Shown: positions 1 through 10,044 of the stretch, piece after piece
Position numbering within the stretch: position 1 is the stretch's first letter
How the letters are laid out: the number at the start of each line of letters is the position of its first letter
Assembly (NCBI RefSeq): GCF_002332425.1
Contig: NZ_NRGS01000013.1
Span: 1 to 37,261, forward strand
Reading direction: 5' to 3'
DNA from: Brachybacterium alimentarium
GTDB lineage: Bacteria; Actinomycetota; Actinomycetes; Actinomycetales; Dermabacteraceae
Length of the DNA: 37,261 nt
The notes under the pieces: generated by a model
Told to the model about the DNA's origin: nothing
The model's database searches: none
The model's input: only the letters and a program-made list of their open reading frames with translations
Position numbers and translations under genes: made by a program

Positions 1-593
1 ACCACTATGCGGGACTCAACTCGGGAGCCCTCTGCGGAGCGCGGGAGAACCGCCGTGCCGCCATCAGTTTTTGCGCTTCCATGACGCTGCCATCGGCTCC
101 GGCACACCGTGGGCAGGTGTCCAGTTTCCTGCATGTCACCTGCGAAAACAGCGAGTCCTGGCGCGTTTACATGTGGCGCAGGAGGGCCTAGAGTGGGCGC
201 GTACGGCTCACCGCCCCGGCGGCGCGGACCGCACTCGATGCAGAGGGCCTCGTTCCTCTGTCGGGAGTGGTAATGTTCCGGCCTGAACGGTGAGTACGTT
301 GAAAATTTAAGAGATGTGCCGCTTTCCACGACCCCCCTCATGGGAGGCGGCCGGACGGGCAATACGCCAGGTTCCCCCACTTCGGCAGCCCGTCCAGCCT
401 GTTCGCCCGCACCCACCCCTGACGGACGACAGGCCTGACGAGCGGTCCGTGAGCCCCCGATGTTGTCGGTTGTGCGCTCCGGGCCGCTCGTCCCTTTTCC
501 GGGACCTGATGTCGGAGCTTGTTTCCGGGCGCGGAGCACTCGTCGCGCCCGCCGTTGCGCGTCCCGCAGGCCGGCGGGACGCGCGAGCAGTGA
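1..593. other. No recognisable gene; non-coding left edge
   Basis: Open frames exist here on the plus strand, but their translations are Arg/Pro/Gly-rich, resemble no family, and the longest runs into the antisense of the winged-helix gene. The stretch is locally less GC-rich around 296-315. I see no tRNA, repeat array or convincing promoter. The only clear structure is the terminator-like hairpin at 557-584, listed separately. Confidence 0.6.
557..584 (-). terminator. Hairpin downstream of the winged-helix regulator
   Basis: An 11-bp perfect inverted repeat (GCGCGTCCCGC / GCGGGACGCGC) with a 6-nt loop lies 10 bases beyond the stop codon of the minus-strand regulator. It has no clear T-tract, which is usual for high-GC actinobacterial terminators. 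Confidence 0.6.
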
Positions 594-1352
594 TCAGCCG
601 AGGATCGCGACGTCGCTGCCCGGGTCCAGGCGGTAGCCGGAACCGCGGACGGTCGAGATCAGGCGACGGTAGCGGCCCAGCTTCGTGCGCACACGGCGCA
701 CGTGCACGTCGACCGTGCGCTCCCCGGTGTCCTCGGGCGACTCCGCCCAGACCGTCTCCATGAGCTCCTCGCGAGAGATCGTGCGCCGCGAGGAGCGGGC
801 CAGCTGCGCGAGCAGCTCGAACTCCTTGTAGGTGAAGTCCACGTCCTGTCCGTCGATCCGCACGCGACGGCCGAACAGGTCGATCACCAGGCTGTCCTCG
901 ACCGCGATCGACGGGCTGGACGGGCTCACCGCCGTGGCCTGCAGGGCGCGGCGACGGGCGGTCTCGGCGTCGCGACGGGCCGGCGAGTTCGGCGAGACGA
1001 TCCCGGCGCGGCGGGGACGCAGCGGGCTGACTGCAGCGGCCGACCGGCTGCGCGGCGGCAGCGTGCGGGCGTTGCGAGCGGCGGGGCCGGTCGCGGAGAA
1101 GGTGTTGGGGCTGTTCACCGCGACGGTGGTGCGGCCGCCGCGGGTCGTGACGAGACGCTGGGCGTGGGTGCGCAGGTCGTCGGCGATCAGTGCGGACTCG
1201 ACGTCGCCGGTGCCGGCCGGGAGCGTCACGGACAGCGTGATGGTCACGCCCTCCTCCGAACCCTGCGGCCGGGCGGTGGAGCCGTCACGGTGGCCGGTGC
1301 GGGCGGAGGTGGCGTATCGGGCGGTGGTGGGGCGATCCAGGGTGATGGTCAT
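594..1352 (-). CDS. Orphan OmpR/PhoB-type winged-helix transcriptional regulator
   Basis: This 252-residue protein has a DNA-binding winged helix only in its C-terminal third, at about residues 153-243. The recognition-helix region at 211-226 (ERTVDVHVRRVRTKLG) and the final wing (VRGSGYRLD) are typical of the Trans_reg_C family. There is no receiver domain. Residues 35-80 could form a small alpha/beta element, and 85-150 is Ala/Arg/Pro/Ser-rich and probably disordered. Without a phospho-acceptor Asp it is unlikely to be switched by a histidine kinase in the usual way. The ATG is preceded by GGAG at a suitable distance. It lies 422 bp downstream of ureG on the same strand, so it could read through from the urease operon or have its own promoter. 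The DNA-binding class is secure; the target is unknown. Confidence 0.85.
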   Translation of the reverse strand: MTITLDRPTTARYATSARTGHRDGSTARPQGSEEGVTITLSVTLPAGTGDVESALIADDLRTHAQRLVTTRGGRTTVAVNSPNTFSATGPAARNARTLPPRSRSAAAVSPLRPRRAGIVSPNSPARRDAETARRRALQATAVSPSSPSIAVEDSLVIDLFGRRVRIDGQDVDFTYKEFELLAQLARSSRRTISREELMETVWAESPEDTGERTVDVHVRRVRTKLGRYRRLISTVRGSGYRLDPGSDVAILG

Positions 1353-1541
1353 GATGAGGGTTCTCCGAGGTGCGGCGCGTTCTGCGCGGCGGCTGGTGGA
1401 CCCGGGATCCCTGGGATCTACGCCGTGAGGCGGATCGGATCAGGGGGTGTGCTCCCGGTGGCACCTGGAGCCCGCGCCTTCCGGCCGGCTCCTGTCAGCC
1501 GACCCCGAAGGCGTCCAGAGCACTCAGAGGCTCGGCTGACG

Positions 1542-1574
1542 ATGCATCATCGGCATCATCATCATGAACATCAT
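1542..1574. repeat. CAT/ATG triplet-rich low-complexity tract
   Basis: Repeated CAT triplets, interrupted by CGG and GAA, give eight His in eleven codons when read on the plus strand from ATG 1542 (MHHRHHHHEHH). On the minus strand they give a Met-rich peptide end (MMFMMMMPMMH). CAT rather than CAC is against the GC-rich third-position preference of the neighbouring genes. Confidence 0.7.
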
Positions 1575-1592
1575 TCGGCGCATGGCGTCGCG

Positions 1593-1611
1593 GGCCACCC
1601 GGCGGGTGGCC
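1593..1611. terminator. Perfect 9-bp-arm palindrome past ureG
   Basis: GGCCACCCG and CGGGTGGCC face each other across a single G. The site is 164 bp beyond the ureG stop and 241 bp before the winged-helix start. It could end the urease transcript. A one-base loop is too tight for an ideal hairpin, so a protein-binding palindrome is equally possible. Confidence 0.4.
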
Positions 1612-1774
1612 TCACAATGCACAGCGATCGATGTCATGTCCCAGAGCATGCCTCGTGTCGCCGGGCGGGGCAAGGGGGTGTTCACATGGCGATACGCCGG
1701 CCGCAGAGCTGTGCCTGCCACCGGCGTATCGGAGGGTGCGTCGAGTCGTGCGCGCGGTGCTGCGCGCGAGCGGA

Positions 1775-2545
1775 TCAGTGCTGGTGCGCGGGCTCGCCGT
1801 CATCGTGGCTGTGCACGTAGCCGCCCTCGCCGCTCTCGTCGGCGTGGAAATGCGGCGCCATCGGGCCCGGGTCCTGCGGGGTGTGCCCGCCCTCGCGGAA
1901 AGTGGAATGCATGTCGCGCACCCACTGGCCGAGCACCTCGACGGTCTCCGGCTGCTTGCGGGAGACGCCGAGCACGGCGCGTCCCTCACGGGCGTCGGTG
2001 GCGTCGGCGAGCATCTGCTCGACGTCGACGTCCACATAGGGGGCGAGGTCGATCTTGTTGACGACCAGCAGGTCGGCGCGGCCGATGCCGGGGCCGCCCT
2101 TGCGGGCCACGTCGCCGCCGCCGGCGACGTCCAGCACGAACAGCTGGGCGTCGACGAGGGACGGGGAGAAGGTCGCGGTGAGGTTGTCCCCGCCGGATTC
2201 GACCAGCACGATGTCCAGCGGATCGAAATCGCGCTCGAGGTCCTCGACCGCGAGCAGGTTCATGGTGACGTCGTCGCGGATGGCGGTGTGCGGGCAGGCG
2301 CCGGTCTCGACCGCGCGGATCCGCTCCTCGGGCAGCACGCCCTCCGCGCGCAGGAAGCGGGCGTCCTCATCGGTGTAGATGTCGTTGGTGATCACGCCGA
2401 TGCGGAACTCGTCGGCCAGGGCGCGGCAGAGGCTCGCGATGGTCGAGCTCTTCCCGGTGCCGACGGGTCCGGCGACGCCGAGGCGCAGGGCGCGGCGGGG
2501 CTGGGCGCTGGTGGTGGTGCTGGTGGTGGCGTCGGTGGTGGTCAT
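1775..2545 (-). CDS. ureG: Urease accessory GTPase UreG
   Basis: UreG is the SIMIBI-class GTPase that powers nickel delivery to apo-urease in the UreD-UreF-UreG complex. The 256-residue product shows the P-loop GPVGTGKS (26-33), the metal-binding Cys-Pro-His motif within [11 protein letters not shown] (Cys84, His86), the ESGGDN segment and the NKID guanine-specificity motif. The C-terminus, roughly the last 30 residues, is an extension rich in His and acidic residues (ending [12 protein letters not shown]), which may bind nickel. The ATG has a good AGGAGG site upstream. It is the last gene of the urease operon, 51 bp after ureD. No ureE is present, so the His-rich tail may partly replace the UreE nickel-storage role; that is inference. 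Confidence 0.96.
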   Translation of the reverse strand: MTTTDATTSTTTSAQPRRALRLGVAGPVGTGKSSTIASLCRALADEFRIGVITNDIYTDEDARFLRAEGVLPEERIRAVETGACPHTAIRDDVTMNLLAVEDLERDFDPLDIVLVESGGDNLTATFSPSLVDAQLFVLDVAGGGDVARKGGPGIGRADLLVVNKIDLAPYVDVDVEQMLADATDAREGRAVLGVSRKQPETVEVLGQWVRDMHSTFREGGHTPQDPGPMAPHFHADESGEGGYVHSHDDGEPAHQH

Positions 2546-2596
2546 GCGGGTCCTCCTGGGATCGACGGTGGAGATGATGGATCAGGTGGCGAGGGC

Positions 2597-3502
2597 TCAG
2601 CGCGGGATGGCGGACCACCCCGGGGGGTCCGGTGCCGCCCACGGCTCTCCGAGCAGGCCCATCGCGGTGTCGAGGCGGGTGCGCAGGGCGGGGAGGTCCT
2701 CCCCGACGGCGGTGATCTGCACGCAGGACGGGTCCTGGCGCATCACGGCGCTGCCGGTGTCCGGCGCGGCGGCCGCGGGCCCGGGGGCGCCGTCCGGGTC
2801 CGCCACGATCACGTTGCCCAGTGCGCGATGCGCACCGAACACGCTGGTGGCGCTCGCGCCGATGGCGGCAGGTCCGAGGTCGAGCTGCTGCACCACCGAG
2901 GCCGCGCCGCCGCGGCGCACGGAGAGGTGGGCGGACAGCGAGCCGGGCTCCTCACGGTGGCGGCCCAGCACCAGCTCCTCGCGGTAGAACAGGCACGCCC
3001 CCTCGGCGAGGTCCGCGTCGATCACGTGGTGGTGGCGGCAGCCGGCGGCGGCGATCACCGGTTCGGGGATCCATACGCAGGTGGCGCCCTCGTCGACGCG
3101 CAGCCGGGTGATCCAACGGGACCTCTCGCCGTGCGGCCCCGGAAGCACGAGCGTGGCGCCCACGTCGCGGATCACGAGGGTGGACCCCTCGCGGACATGG
3201 ATGTCCAGCAGATAGGTGTCGCCGCCGACGGGGCCCGCCGCGCTGGTCGACATCCGGATCCGGGCGGCGTCGCCGCCGCGGACGTACGGCTCCACGCCGC
3301 TGGCGATCGTCGGCCGAGGAGACAGCGGGGTGTCGGCCCGCAGGCGCGCGATGCGGGTGCGGCCTGCTCGCAGCTCGGTGGCGATGACGGCATGGCACAG
3401 GAAGGAGCCGCGATGGGTGCGGCGGCGGGGCCCGGAGGCGTCGGTGCGGGCGAAGTCGGGCAGGCCCGACAGCACCTCAGGAGGCGAAGAGACGCTGGTC
3501 AT
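2597..3502 (-). CDS. ureD: Urease accessory protein UreD (UreH)
   Basis: UreD is the scaffold that binds apo-urease and recruits UreF and UreG for nickel insertion. The 301-residue protein has the family's beta-rich pattern, including YLLDIHVREGSTLVIRDVGA near 97-116, a WIPEPVIA segment, and FYREELVLGRH followed by a predicted sandwich strand region. The ATG at 3502 lies inside the 3' end of ureF, a 26-bp overlap in another frame, implying translational coupling. The gene sits between ureF and ureG, whereas many actinobacteria have ureG before ureD. The assignment rests on weak family conservation plus strong operon context. Confidence 0.92.
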   Translation of the reverse strand: MTSVSSPPEVLSGLPDFARTDASGPRRRTHRGSFLCHAVIATELRAGRTRIARLRADTPLSPRPTIASGVEPYVRGGDAARIRMSTSAAGPVGGDTYLLDIHVREGSTLVIRDVGATLVLPGPHGERSRWITRLRVDEGATCVWIPEPVIAAAGCRHHHVIDADLAEGACLFYREELVLGRHREEPGSLSAHLSVRRGGAASVVQQLDLGPAAIGASATSVFGAHRALGNVIVADPDGAPGPAAAAPDTGSAVMRQDPSCVQITAVGEDLPALRTRLDTAMGLLGEPWAAPDPPGWSAIPR

Positions 3503-4220
3503 GGTTCGTATGCAGCTCAGCAGCGATGTCGGAGAGAGGAGCGGCGAGCGCCGGCAGGTCGCGGGCGTCGGCGGTGGCGAACGCGGCGGCGCGCTCGGCC
3601 AGCTCGTCGAGCTCGGGGGCGAGCCCGACGAGGCAGCGGTGGGTGGCGAAGGGATCGATGCTCAGCAGCTTGACGGCGGCGACGGCCGGCGTGGCCGCCG
3701 CCTCGTAGAGCACGAGCCCGGCGGCGTCGCGGGCGGTGAGCCCGAGGGCCGCAGCGACCGTGCCGTAGGCGATCGGCTGCTGCAGCACGGGGCCGGCGGC
3801 GTCCAGCACGGGCTGGGTCGACGGGGCGATCGAGCGCATCGCCCGCAGCAGCATCCTGCCGAGGTCCCTCGCGATCCGTCGCAGGGCGGGCGAGGGGGTG
3901 CGGGCCACGAGCTCGCGGTCGAGCCCTGCCAGGGCCGCCCCCAGCGGAGCGAGGCCCTCGGTCCCCCCGGCGTCCCCGGCCTCCATCGCCGACGCCGTGC
4001 GGTGCTGCGCCGCGGCCGCGAACGAGGCACTCACCAGGCCCGTGGTGTGGATCCGGCCGCGCAGGTAGTCGCCGAGGGTGGTCGCATCGCGCACCCATCC
4101 CCGGGCGATCGCCTGCTCGAGCCCTGCGGAGTGGGCGTAGCCGCCGGCGGGGAGGCGGCCATCGCTCAGGAGCAGCAGGGCTGCACTGCGGTCGGGCCCG
4201 GGGGTGGGGGTGGTGAGCAT
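3477..4220 (-). CDS. ureF: Urease accessory protein UreF
   Basis: UreF is an all-helical protein that bridges UreD and UreG and acts on UreG GTPase activity during urease maturation. The start at ATG 4220 gives 247 residues beginning MLTTPTPGPDRSAALLLLSD. The family hallmarks are LPAGGYAHSAGLEQAIARG near residues 24-42 and a C-terminal GLAPELDELAERAA helix. The frame stays open far upstream because it runs antisense-free through ureC, but only the portion after 4220 resembles UreF, and the ATG is just 2 bp beyond the ureC stop. The Shine-Dalgarno sequence is weak, consistent with coupling to ureC. Confidence 0.93.
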   Translation of the reverse strand: MLTTPTPGPDRSAALLLLSDGRLPAGGYAHSAGLEQAIARGWVRDATTLGDYLRGRIHTTGLVSASFAAAAQHRTASAMEAGDAGGTEGLAPLGAALAGLDRELVARTPSPALRRIARDLGRMLLRAMRSIAPSTQPVLDAAGPVLQQPIAYGTVAAALGLTARDAAGLVLYEAAATPAVAAVKLLSIDPFATHRCLVGLAPELDELAERAAAFATADARDLPALAAPLSDIAAELHTNHDQRLFAS

Positions 4221-4222
4221 CG

Positions 4223-5924
<1,702 letters not shown>

Positions 5925-5932
<8 letters not shown>

Positions 5933-6461
5933 CGAGCGGACCTCCGGATTCCCCGCGGAAGCCCAGCGCGATGCGTCGGCCGCGGATATCGATCAGTTGG
6001 ACGTCCTCGTCGGCCCCGGGTTCGAACCGTACGGCGCCTCCGGAGACGATGTTCAGTCGCTTGCCCCAGGCGGCCCTGCGGTCGAAGTCGAGGGCAGGGT
6101 TCGTCTCGGCGAAGTGGAAATGGGAGCCGACCTGGATCGGACGGTCGGCGGAGTTCACGACTCGCAGTGTGATCGGCTCGGCGCCCTCGTTGATGAGGAC
6201 GGGGCCATCGGCCAGGAGGATCTCGCCGGGGACGACCGGAGCGCGGTGGTCCACGACGTCGTCGCTGGTGCGGCGGGGAGCCTGGCGGCTGCTGGTGCCG
6301 GAGCGGCGCGGCTCGCTGGGGGCGCCGACGCCGGAATGGCCGCGGCTCTCGTCCTGCTCGTACTCACGGCCGGGGTCGTCCGTCGTATGCGCGGCGGGCT
6401 CTGCGGACTCCGGGGCATCCTCCGGGGACAGCTCCGGGTTGTCGAAGGGATTCTCCTCCAT
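5925..6461 (-). CDS. ureB: Urease beta subunit UreB with long N-terminal extension
   Basis: The UreB core occupies about residues 77-170: [13 protein letters not shown], then [10 protein letters not shown] and the [17 protein letters not shown] segment. In front lies an acidic, Pro/Ser-rich extension of about 75 residues that is probably disordered and is absent from compact UreB proteins. As sequenced, the longest open frame starts at ATG 6461, which has no ribosome-binding site. A much better start, ATG 6507, has AAGGAGG upstream and sits 10 bp after ureA, but it is out of frame by one base. Removing one C from the seven-C tract (6487-6493) would join the two, giving a 193-residue protein beginning [15 protein letters not shown]. 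Either the tract carries a sequencing error or mutation, or the short form is made. Confidence 0.9.
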
Positions 6462-6517
6462 CGACGGAGCGTCGGCCGGATCCTGCGGGGGGGTTCTCGT
6501 TGCTCATCACGCCTCCT

Positions 6518-6820
6518 TCACTGCAGGGGATCGGTGACGGTGACGAGCTTGGTCCCGTCAGGGAACGTGGCCTCGACCTTCACCTGGGCGAGCATCTCCG
6601 GCACACCCTCCATGACGTCCTCGCGGTCGAGCACGTAGCGCCCGCCCTCCATGAGGTCGGCGACCGACTGGCCGTCCCGCGCGCCTTCGAGCAGGTAGGA
6701 GGTGAGCAGCGCCGTCGCCTCGGGGAGGTTCAGCTTCAGCCCCCGCTCCTTGCGCTCCAGGGCGAGCTTCCCGGCGACATGGACCATGAGGCGTTCTTGC
6801 TCGTGGACACTCAGGAACAT
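6518..6820 (-). CDS. ureA: Urease gamma subunit UreA
   Basis: UreA is the small structural subunit of the (UreABC)3 trimer. The 100-residue product matches the family length exactly and shows the classical segments [17 protein letters not shown] (18-34), the [13 protein letters not shown] region (about 45-57), and the end [18 protein letters not shown]. The ATG at 6820 has GGAGG 5 bases upstream. It is the first gene of the urease operon, and a promoter-like sequence lies just upstream. Confidence 0.97.
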   Translation of the reverse strand: MFLSVHEQERLMVHVAGKLALERKERGLKLNLPEATALLTSYLLEGARDGQSVADLMEGGRYVLDREDVMEGVPEMLAQVKVEATFPDGTKLVTVTDPLQ

Positions 6821-6855
6821 GGGACCTCCAGCTGCTTGGTGAGACCAATCAGCTC

Positions 6856-6884
6856 ATCATGACCCCTGGTCGTGCGAGGGTCAA
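6856..6884 (-). promoter_or_regulatory. Putative promoter of the urease operon
   Basis: Read on the minus strand: TTGACC (6884-6879), 17 bases, CATGAT (6861-6856), with ureA starting 36 bases further on. A short inverted repeat (GACCC at 6861-6865, GGGTC at 6878-6882) lies between the two hexamers and could be an operator. Placement is by eye only. Confidence 0.45.
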
Positions 6885-6890
6885 TGCGAG

Positions 6891-6937
6891 AAGGCCGCCT
6901 GCATGCGGACTGTGTGCAGTCTGCCCGAGGCGGCCTT
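6891..6937 (-). terminator. Terminator downstream of upp
   Basis: Ten-base arms (AAGGCCGCCT at 6891-6900, AGGCGGCCTT at 6928-6937) enclose an inner stem (GCGGACTG / CAGTCTGC), giving a long hairpin just beyond the upp stop. Its far edge adjoins the urease promoter region, so it should insulate the urease operon from upp transcription. Confidence 0.7.
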
Positions 6938-6955
6938 TTCGCGGAGGGTCGGGAG

Positions 6956-7594
6956 TCAGTCGACGACCCCGAAGAGACGGTCGCCGGCATCGCCCAGCCC
7001 GGGCACGATGTAGCCGTTCTCGTCGAGCTTCTCGTCGATCGCGGCGGTGACGACCGTGAGGTCGATCGCCGGATCGAGCTGCTCCTGCATCGCCTTCAGC
7101 CCCTCGGGGGCGCACAGCAGGGTCACGCAGGTGATGTCCTTGGCGCCGCGCTCGTGCATGTACTCGCAGGCGGCGATCAGGGTGTGACCGGTGGCCAGCA
7201 TGGGATCCAGCACGAAGCACTGGCGGCCGGAGAGATCCTCGGGCAAGCGGTTCGCGTACGTCGTGACCTCGAGGGTCTCGTCGTTGCGCACCATGCCCAG
7301 GAAGCCCACCTCGGCGGTGGGCAGCAGGCGGGTGAGGCCGTCGAGCATGCCGAGGCCGGCGCGCAGGATCGGCACCACCATCGGCTTGGGGTTCGACAGG
7401 CGGGTGCCGGTCATCGTGGTCACCGGGGTCTCGATCTGGACCGGGGCGACGGAGACGTTGCGGGTGGCCTCGTAGGCCAGCAGGGTCACCAGCTCATCGG
7501 CGAGCTGGCGGAACACCGAGGAATGGGTGGCGCGATTGCGCAGCACCGACAGCTTGTGGGCAACGAGGGGGTGGTCGATCTCCAATACGCGCAT
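6956..7594 (-). CDS. upp: Uracil phosphoribosyltransferase
   Basis: This salvage enzyme converts uracil and PRPP to UMP in the cytosol. The protein has 212 residues when started at ATG 7594 ([20 protein letters not shown]), the usual UPRT start and length. Family motifs are [10 protein letters not shown] (about 74-83), the PRPP-binding loop DPMLATGHT (130-138) and the C-terminal [12 protein letters not shown] uracil-binding segment. The frame remains open further upstream, but those residues are antisense to tadA and unrelated to UPRT. There is no Shine-Dalgarno sequence. A TAGATT -10-like hexamer ends 7 bases before the ATG, which suggests a leaderless transcript. It is divergent from tadA. 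Confidence 0.97.
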   Translation of the reverse strand: MRVLEIDHPLVAHKLSVLRNRATHSSVFRQLADELVTLLAYEATRNVSVAPVQIETPVTTMTGTRLSNPKPMVVPILRAGLGMLDGLTRLLPTAEVGFLGMVRNDETLEVTTYANRLPEDLSGRQCFVLDPMLATGHTLIAACEYMHERGAKDITCVTLLCAPEGLKAMQEQLDPAIDLTVVTAAIDEKLDENGYIVPGLGDAGDRLFGVVD

Positions 7595-7601
7595 AGGGGC
7601 G

Positions 7602-7607
7602 AATCTA
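7602..7607 (-). promoter_or_regulatory. Putative -10 element of upp (leaderless)
   Basis: TAGATT on the minus strand is followed by 7 bases and then the upp ATG, so transcription would begin at or near the start codon. The -35 region is weak (GCTGCC at 17 bases). Confidence 0.35.
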
Positions 7608-7726
7608 CCGGAGGGTGCGCCTTCGGCAGCACGGTTCGCCCCAGTCGGCGACGGGCCGAGGTGAATCACACGCCGCGCGGAGGACGGGCGCGGTGGACGG
7701 GGTACGGGGCACGCGACAATGACCCC

Positions 7727-8188
7727 ATGACCGATGACGAGCTGATGGGCCTGGCGATCGACGAGGCACGGGCGGCCGGGGACCGCGAGCCGGCCGACGT
7801 CCCGATCGGGGCGGTGGTCGTGGGGCCCGACGGCGAGGTGCTCGCGACCGCCGGGAACCGTCGGGAGGCCGACGAGGACCCCACTGCGCACGCCGAGATC
7901 CTCGCCCTGCGCCGGGCAGCGGCAACCACCGGGCGCTGGAACCTCACCGGCTGCACGCTCGTCGTCACCCTCGAGCCGTGCACGATGTGCGCGGGCGCGA
8001 TCGTGCTGGCCCGTACCCGCCGCCTGGTCGTCGGAGCGATGGATCCCAAGGCTGGCGCGGCGGGATCCCTCTACGACCTGGTGCGCGAGCCGCGGCTGAA
8101 CCATCGCGTGGAGCTCACCACCGGGGTGCGGGAGCAGGAATGCGGCGACCTGCTGCGAGACTTCTTCCGCTCCCGCCGGAAGCGGTGA
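7727..8188 (+). CDS. tadA: tRNA adenosine(34) deaminase TadA
   Basis: TadA deaminates A34 to inosine in the anticodon of tRNA-Arg(ACG). The 153-residue protein has the cytidine-deaminase-fold zinc site: His55 and the catalytic Glu57 in HAE, and Cys85/Cys88 in PCTMC. The [13 protein letters not shown] loop and a basic C-terminus are typical of bacterial TadA. The ATG at 7727 is chosen because an ATG at 7719 runs straight into a stop. It is divergent from upp, a pairing often seen in actinobacteria. Confidence 0.95.
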   Translation: MTDDELMGLAIDEARAAGDREPADVPIGAVVVGPDGEVLATAGNRREADEDPTAHAEILALRRAAATTGRWNLTGCTLVVTLEPCTMCAGAIVLARTRRLVVGAMDPKAGAAGSLYDLVREPRLNHRVELTTGVREQECGDLLRDFFRSRRKR

Positions 8189-8375
8189 GCCACGGCGCCG
8201 CCGCCCGCCCTCGCGAGACCGGTGTCTCATCGCGTCCGTCCGTTGAGATGACGGGTGGAGGGAGGCGCTCGCCTGCCTACAGTGGGGCGGTCATCCCCAC
8301 TCGTCCCGAGACCCGCACCGACCTGCTGCAGACGCCGACACCGACGCCGACCCCGCAGCACGGTGGAGGAGCCGT

Positions 8376-9161
8376 ATGCATCCCGTCGATCACGCGACCG
8401 TCGTCGCCGAGGACGTCTCGAAGGTCTTCTTCTCCGGCGGCGAGCCCGTATGGGCCCTCGAGGACTTCTCCCTGACCGTCGAACCAGGGTCCTTCACCTG
8501 CATCGTCGGCCCCTCGGGGTGCGGGAAGTCCACGTTCCTGCGGATCCTCGGCGGCCTCGAGGAGCGCACCGTGGGCGAGGTGACGATGAGGGGCGCCGAC
8601 CACCCCGTGCCCGCCGCCTTCGTGTTCCAGGAGCACGGAGTCTTCCCGTGGATGACGGTGCAGGACAACGTCTCCTTCGGGCTGCGCATGACCGGGACGG
8701 GCGCCCGCGAGCGCCGTGAGATCGCCCAGGACTGGCTGCGGCGCGTGCGTCTGGAGGCCTTCGCCGACTCCTACCCCCATCAGCTCTCCGGCGGCATGCG
8801 CCAGCGCGTCGCGATCGCCCGCGCCTTCGCGACGGGATCCCCGGTGCTGCTCATGGACGAGCCGCTGGGGGCGCTGGACGCGCAGACCCGGATGCTCATG
8901 CAGGAAGAGCTCATCGCCCTGTGGGAGGCCGAGCGCAAGACCGTCCTCATGGTCACCCACGACATCGACGAGGCGATCATCCTCAGCGACCGGGTGATCG
9001 TCATGTCCGGCCGCCCCGGCACGGTGCGCGAGGACCTCGCCGTGCCCTTCGAGCGCCCCCGCTCCTTCGACATCGAGCGCAGCCCGGAGTTCGGCGAGCT
9101 GCGCTCCCGGATCTGGAATCTGCTGCGCGAGGACGTGCGCGCCGCCGAGGAGACCTCATGA
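8376..9161 (+). CDS. ABC importer ATPase, SsuB/TauB/NrtD type
   Basis: This ATPase powers an importer of a small organic or anionic solute. The 261-residue protein has Walker A GPSGCGKS (45-52), a Q-loop in FQEHGVFPW, the signature LSGGMRQRVAIARA, Walker B VLLMDEPLGALD and the H-loop TVLMVTHDIDEA. These details match the nitrate/sulfonate/taurine (TauT) subfamily. The ATG follows GGTGGAGGAGCCGT. It begins a three-gene operon; its stop overlaps the permease start by 4 bp (ATGA). The substrate cannot be told from the ATPase. Confidence 0.92.
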   Translation: MHPVDHATVVAEDVSKVFFSGGEPVWALEDFSLTVEPGSFTCIVGPSGCGKSTFLRILGGLEERTVGEVTMRGADHPVPAAFVFQEHGVFPWMTVQDNVSFGLRMTGTGARERREIAQDWLRRVRLEAFADSYPHQLSGGMRQRVAIARAFATGSPVLLMDEPLGALDAQTRMLMQEELIALWEAERKTVLMVTHDIDEAIILSDRVIVMSGRPGTVREDLAVPFERPRSFDIERSPEFGELRSRIWNLLREDVRAAEETS

Positions 9162-10006
9162 GCACCATCGACAGCGCCCCGTCCGTCGAGGACGAGCGCG
9201 CCCGGCGCACCCTCGTCGCCGCCCGCGCGCAGCGTGAGCGCGACCGCCGCCTGCGCTACCGGGACCTCACCCTCTCGATCGCCGCGCCGATCGTGCTCGT
9301 GCTGCTGTGGGAGGTGAGCGCCCGGATGCTGATCATCGATCCGCGCTTCTTCCCGGCGCCCACCCGGATCCTCGCCGCCGGCATCGACATGGTGCGCAGC
9401 GGCGAGCTGTGGGCGCACACCGCCCCCACCCTCGTGCGGCTGCTGCTCGGCGGCGGGCTGGGCGCGATCGCCGGCATCGTGATGGGCCTGCTCATGGGCT
9501 CCTCCCGCGCCCTGAACGCCACGCTCGGCCCGCTGTTCAGCGCCCTGTACCCGCTGCCGAAGATCGCGATCTTCCCGATCCTGCTGATGATCTTCGGCCC
9601 CACCGAGCTGCCCAAGATCATCGCCGTGTTCATCACGACCTTCTTCGTCATGCAGATCGCGTCCGTCTCGGGCGTCTGGGCGATCGATCGCAAGCTCCTC
9701 GAGGCCGGCACCGCCTACGGGGCCACCGGCTTCGACCGCTTCCGCTTCGTGGTGCTGCCCGGGGCGATGCCCTTCGTGTTCTCCGGGCTGAAGACCGCCA
9801 CCGGCACCGCCGTCGTGGTGGTCACCGCCGTCGAGTTCACCGGCGCCTCCGAGACCGGCCTGGGCTACCTGATCTGGAACTCCTGGCAGCTGTTCATCCC
9901 GGAGAAGCTCTACGTGGGGCTGCTGGTGATCGGCATCATCGGCGCCGTCCTCACCGCACTGCTCAGCCGGTCCGAGAAGCTGCTGCTGCCCTGGCGCCGC
10001 GGCTGA
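9158..10006 (+). CDS. ABC importer permease, SsuC/TauC type
   Basis: The integral membrane subunit has 282 residues. About 35 cytoplasmic residues rich in Arg and Glu precede the first membrane segment (LSIAAPIVLVLLWEVSARML). Further hydrophobic segments follow, and the EAA-like coupling loop is at EAGTAYGATGFDRFRFVVLPGAMP. A PAPTRI motif near the first periplasmic loop is typical of SsuC/TauC/ThiX permeases. The start overlaps the ATPase stop by 4 bp. Confidence 0.92.
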   Translation: MSTIDSAPSVEDERARRTLVAARAQRERDRRLRYRDLTLSIAAPIVLVLLWEVSARMLIIDPRFFPAPTRILAAGIDMVRSGELWAHTAPTLVRLLLGGGLGAIAGIVMGLLMGSSRALNATLGPLFSALYPLPKIAIFPILLMIFGPTELPKIIAVFITTFFVMQIASVSGVWAIDRKLLEAGTAYGATGFDRFRFVVLPGAMPFVFSGLKTATGTAVVVVTAVEFTGASETGLGYLIWNSWQLFIPEKLYVGLLVIGIIGAVLTALLSRSEKLLLPWRRG

Positions 10007-10044
10007 CCCACGCCGCCCCGACCCCTCTACCGAAGGATCACCCC

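Larger units (their letters stand above)
1353..1774. other. Gap between ureG and the winged-helix gene
   Basis: No family-level gene is recognisable here. The stretch holds a CAT/ATG-rich low-complexity tract (1542-1574) and a perfect palindrome (1593-1611). It also contains two mutually antisense small frames created by the tract: a His/Cys-rich one on plus (from ATG 1542 to 1820) and a Met-rich one on minus (1524 up to about 1660). Neither has a convincing combination of ribosome-binding site and codon usage. The promoter of the winged-helix gene is expected here but I could not place it. Confidence 0.5.

Noticed and set aside
702..1541. Plus-strand gene antisense to the winged-helix regulator
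   Set aside because: Its translation is a shadow of the regulator; only the part after ATG 1542 deserves comment, as the His/Cys-rich frame.
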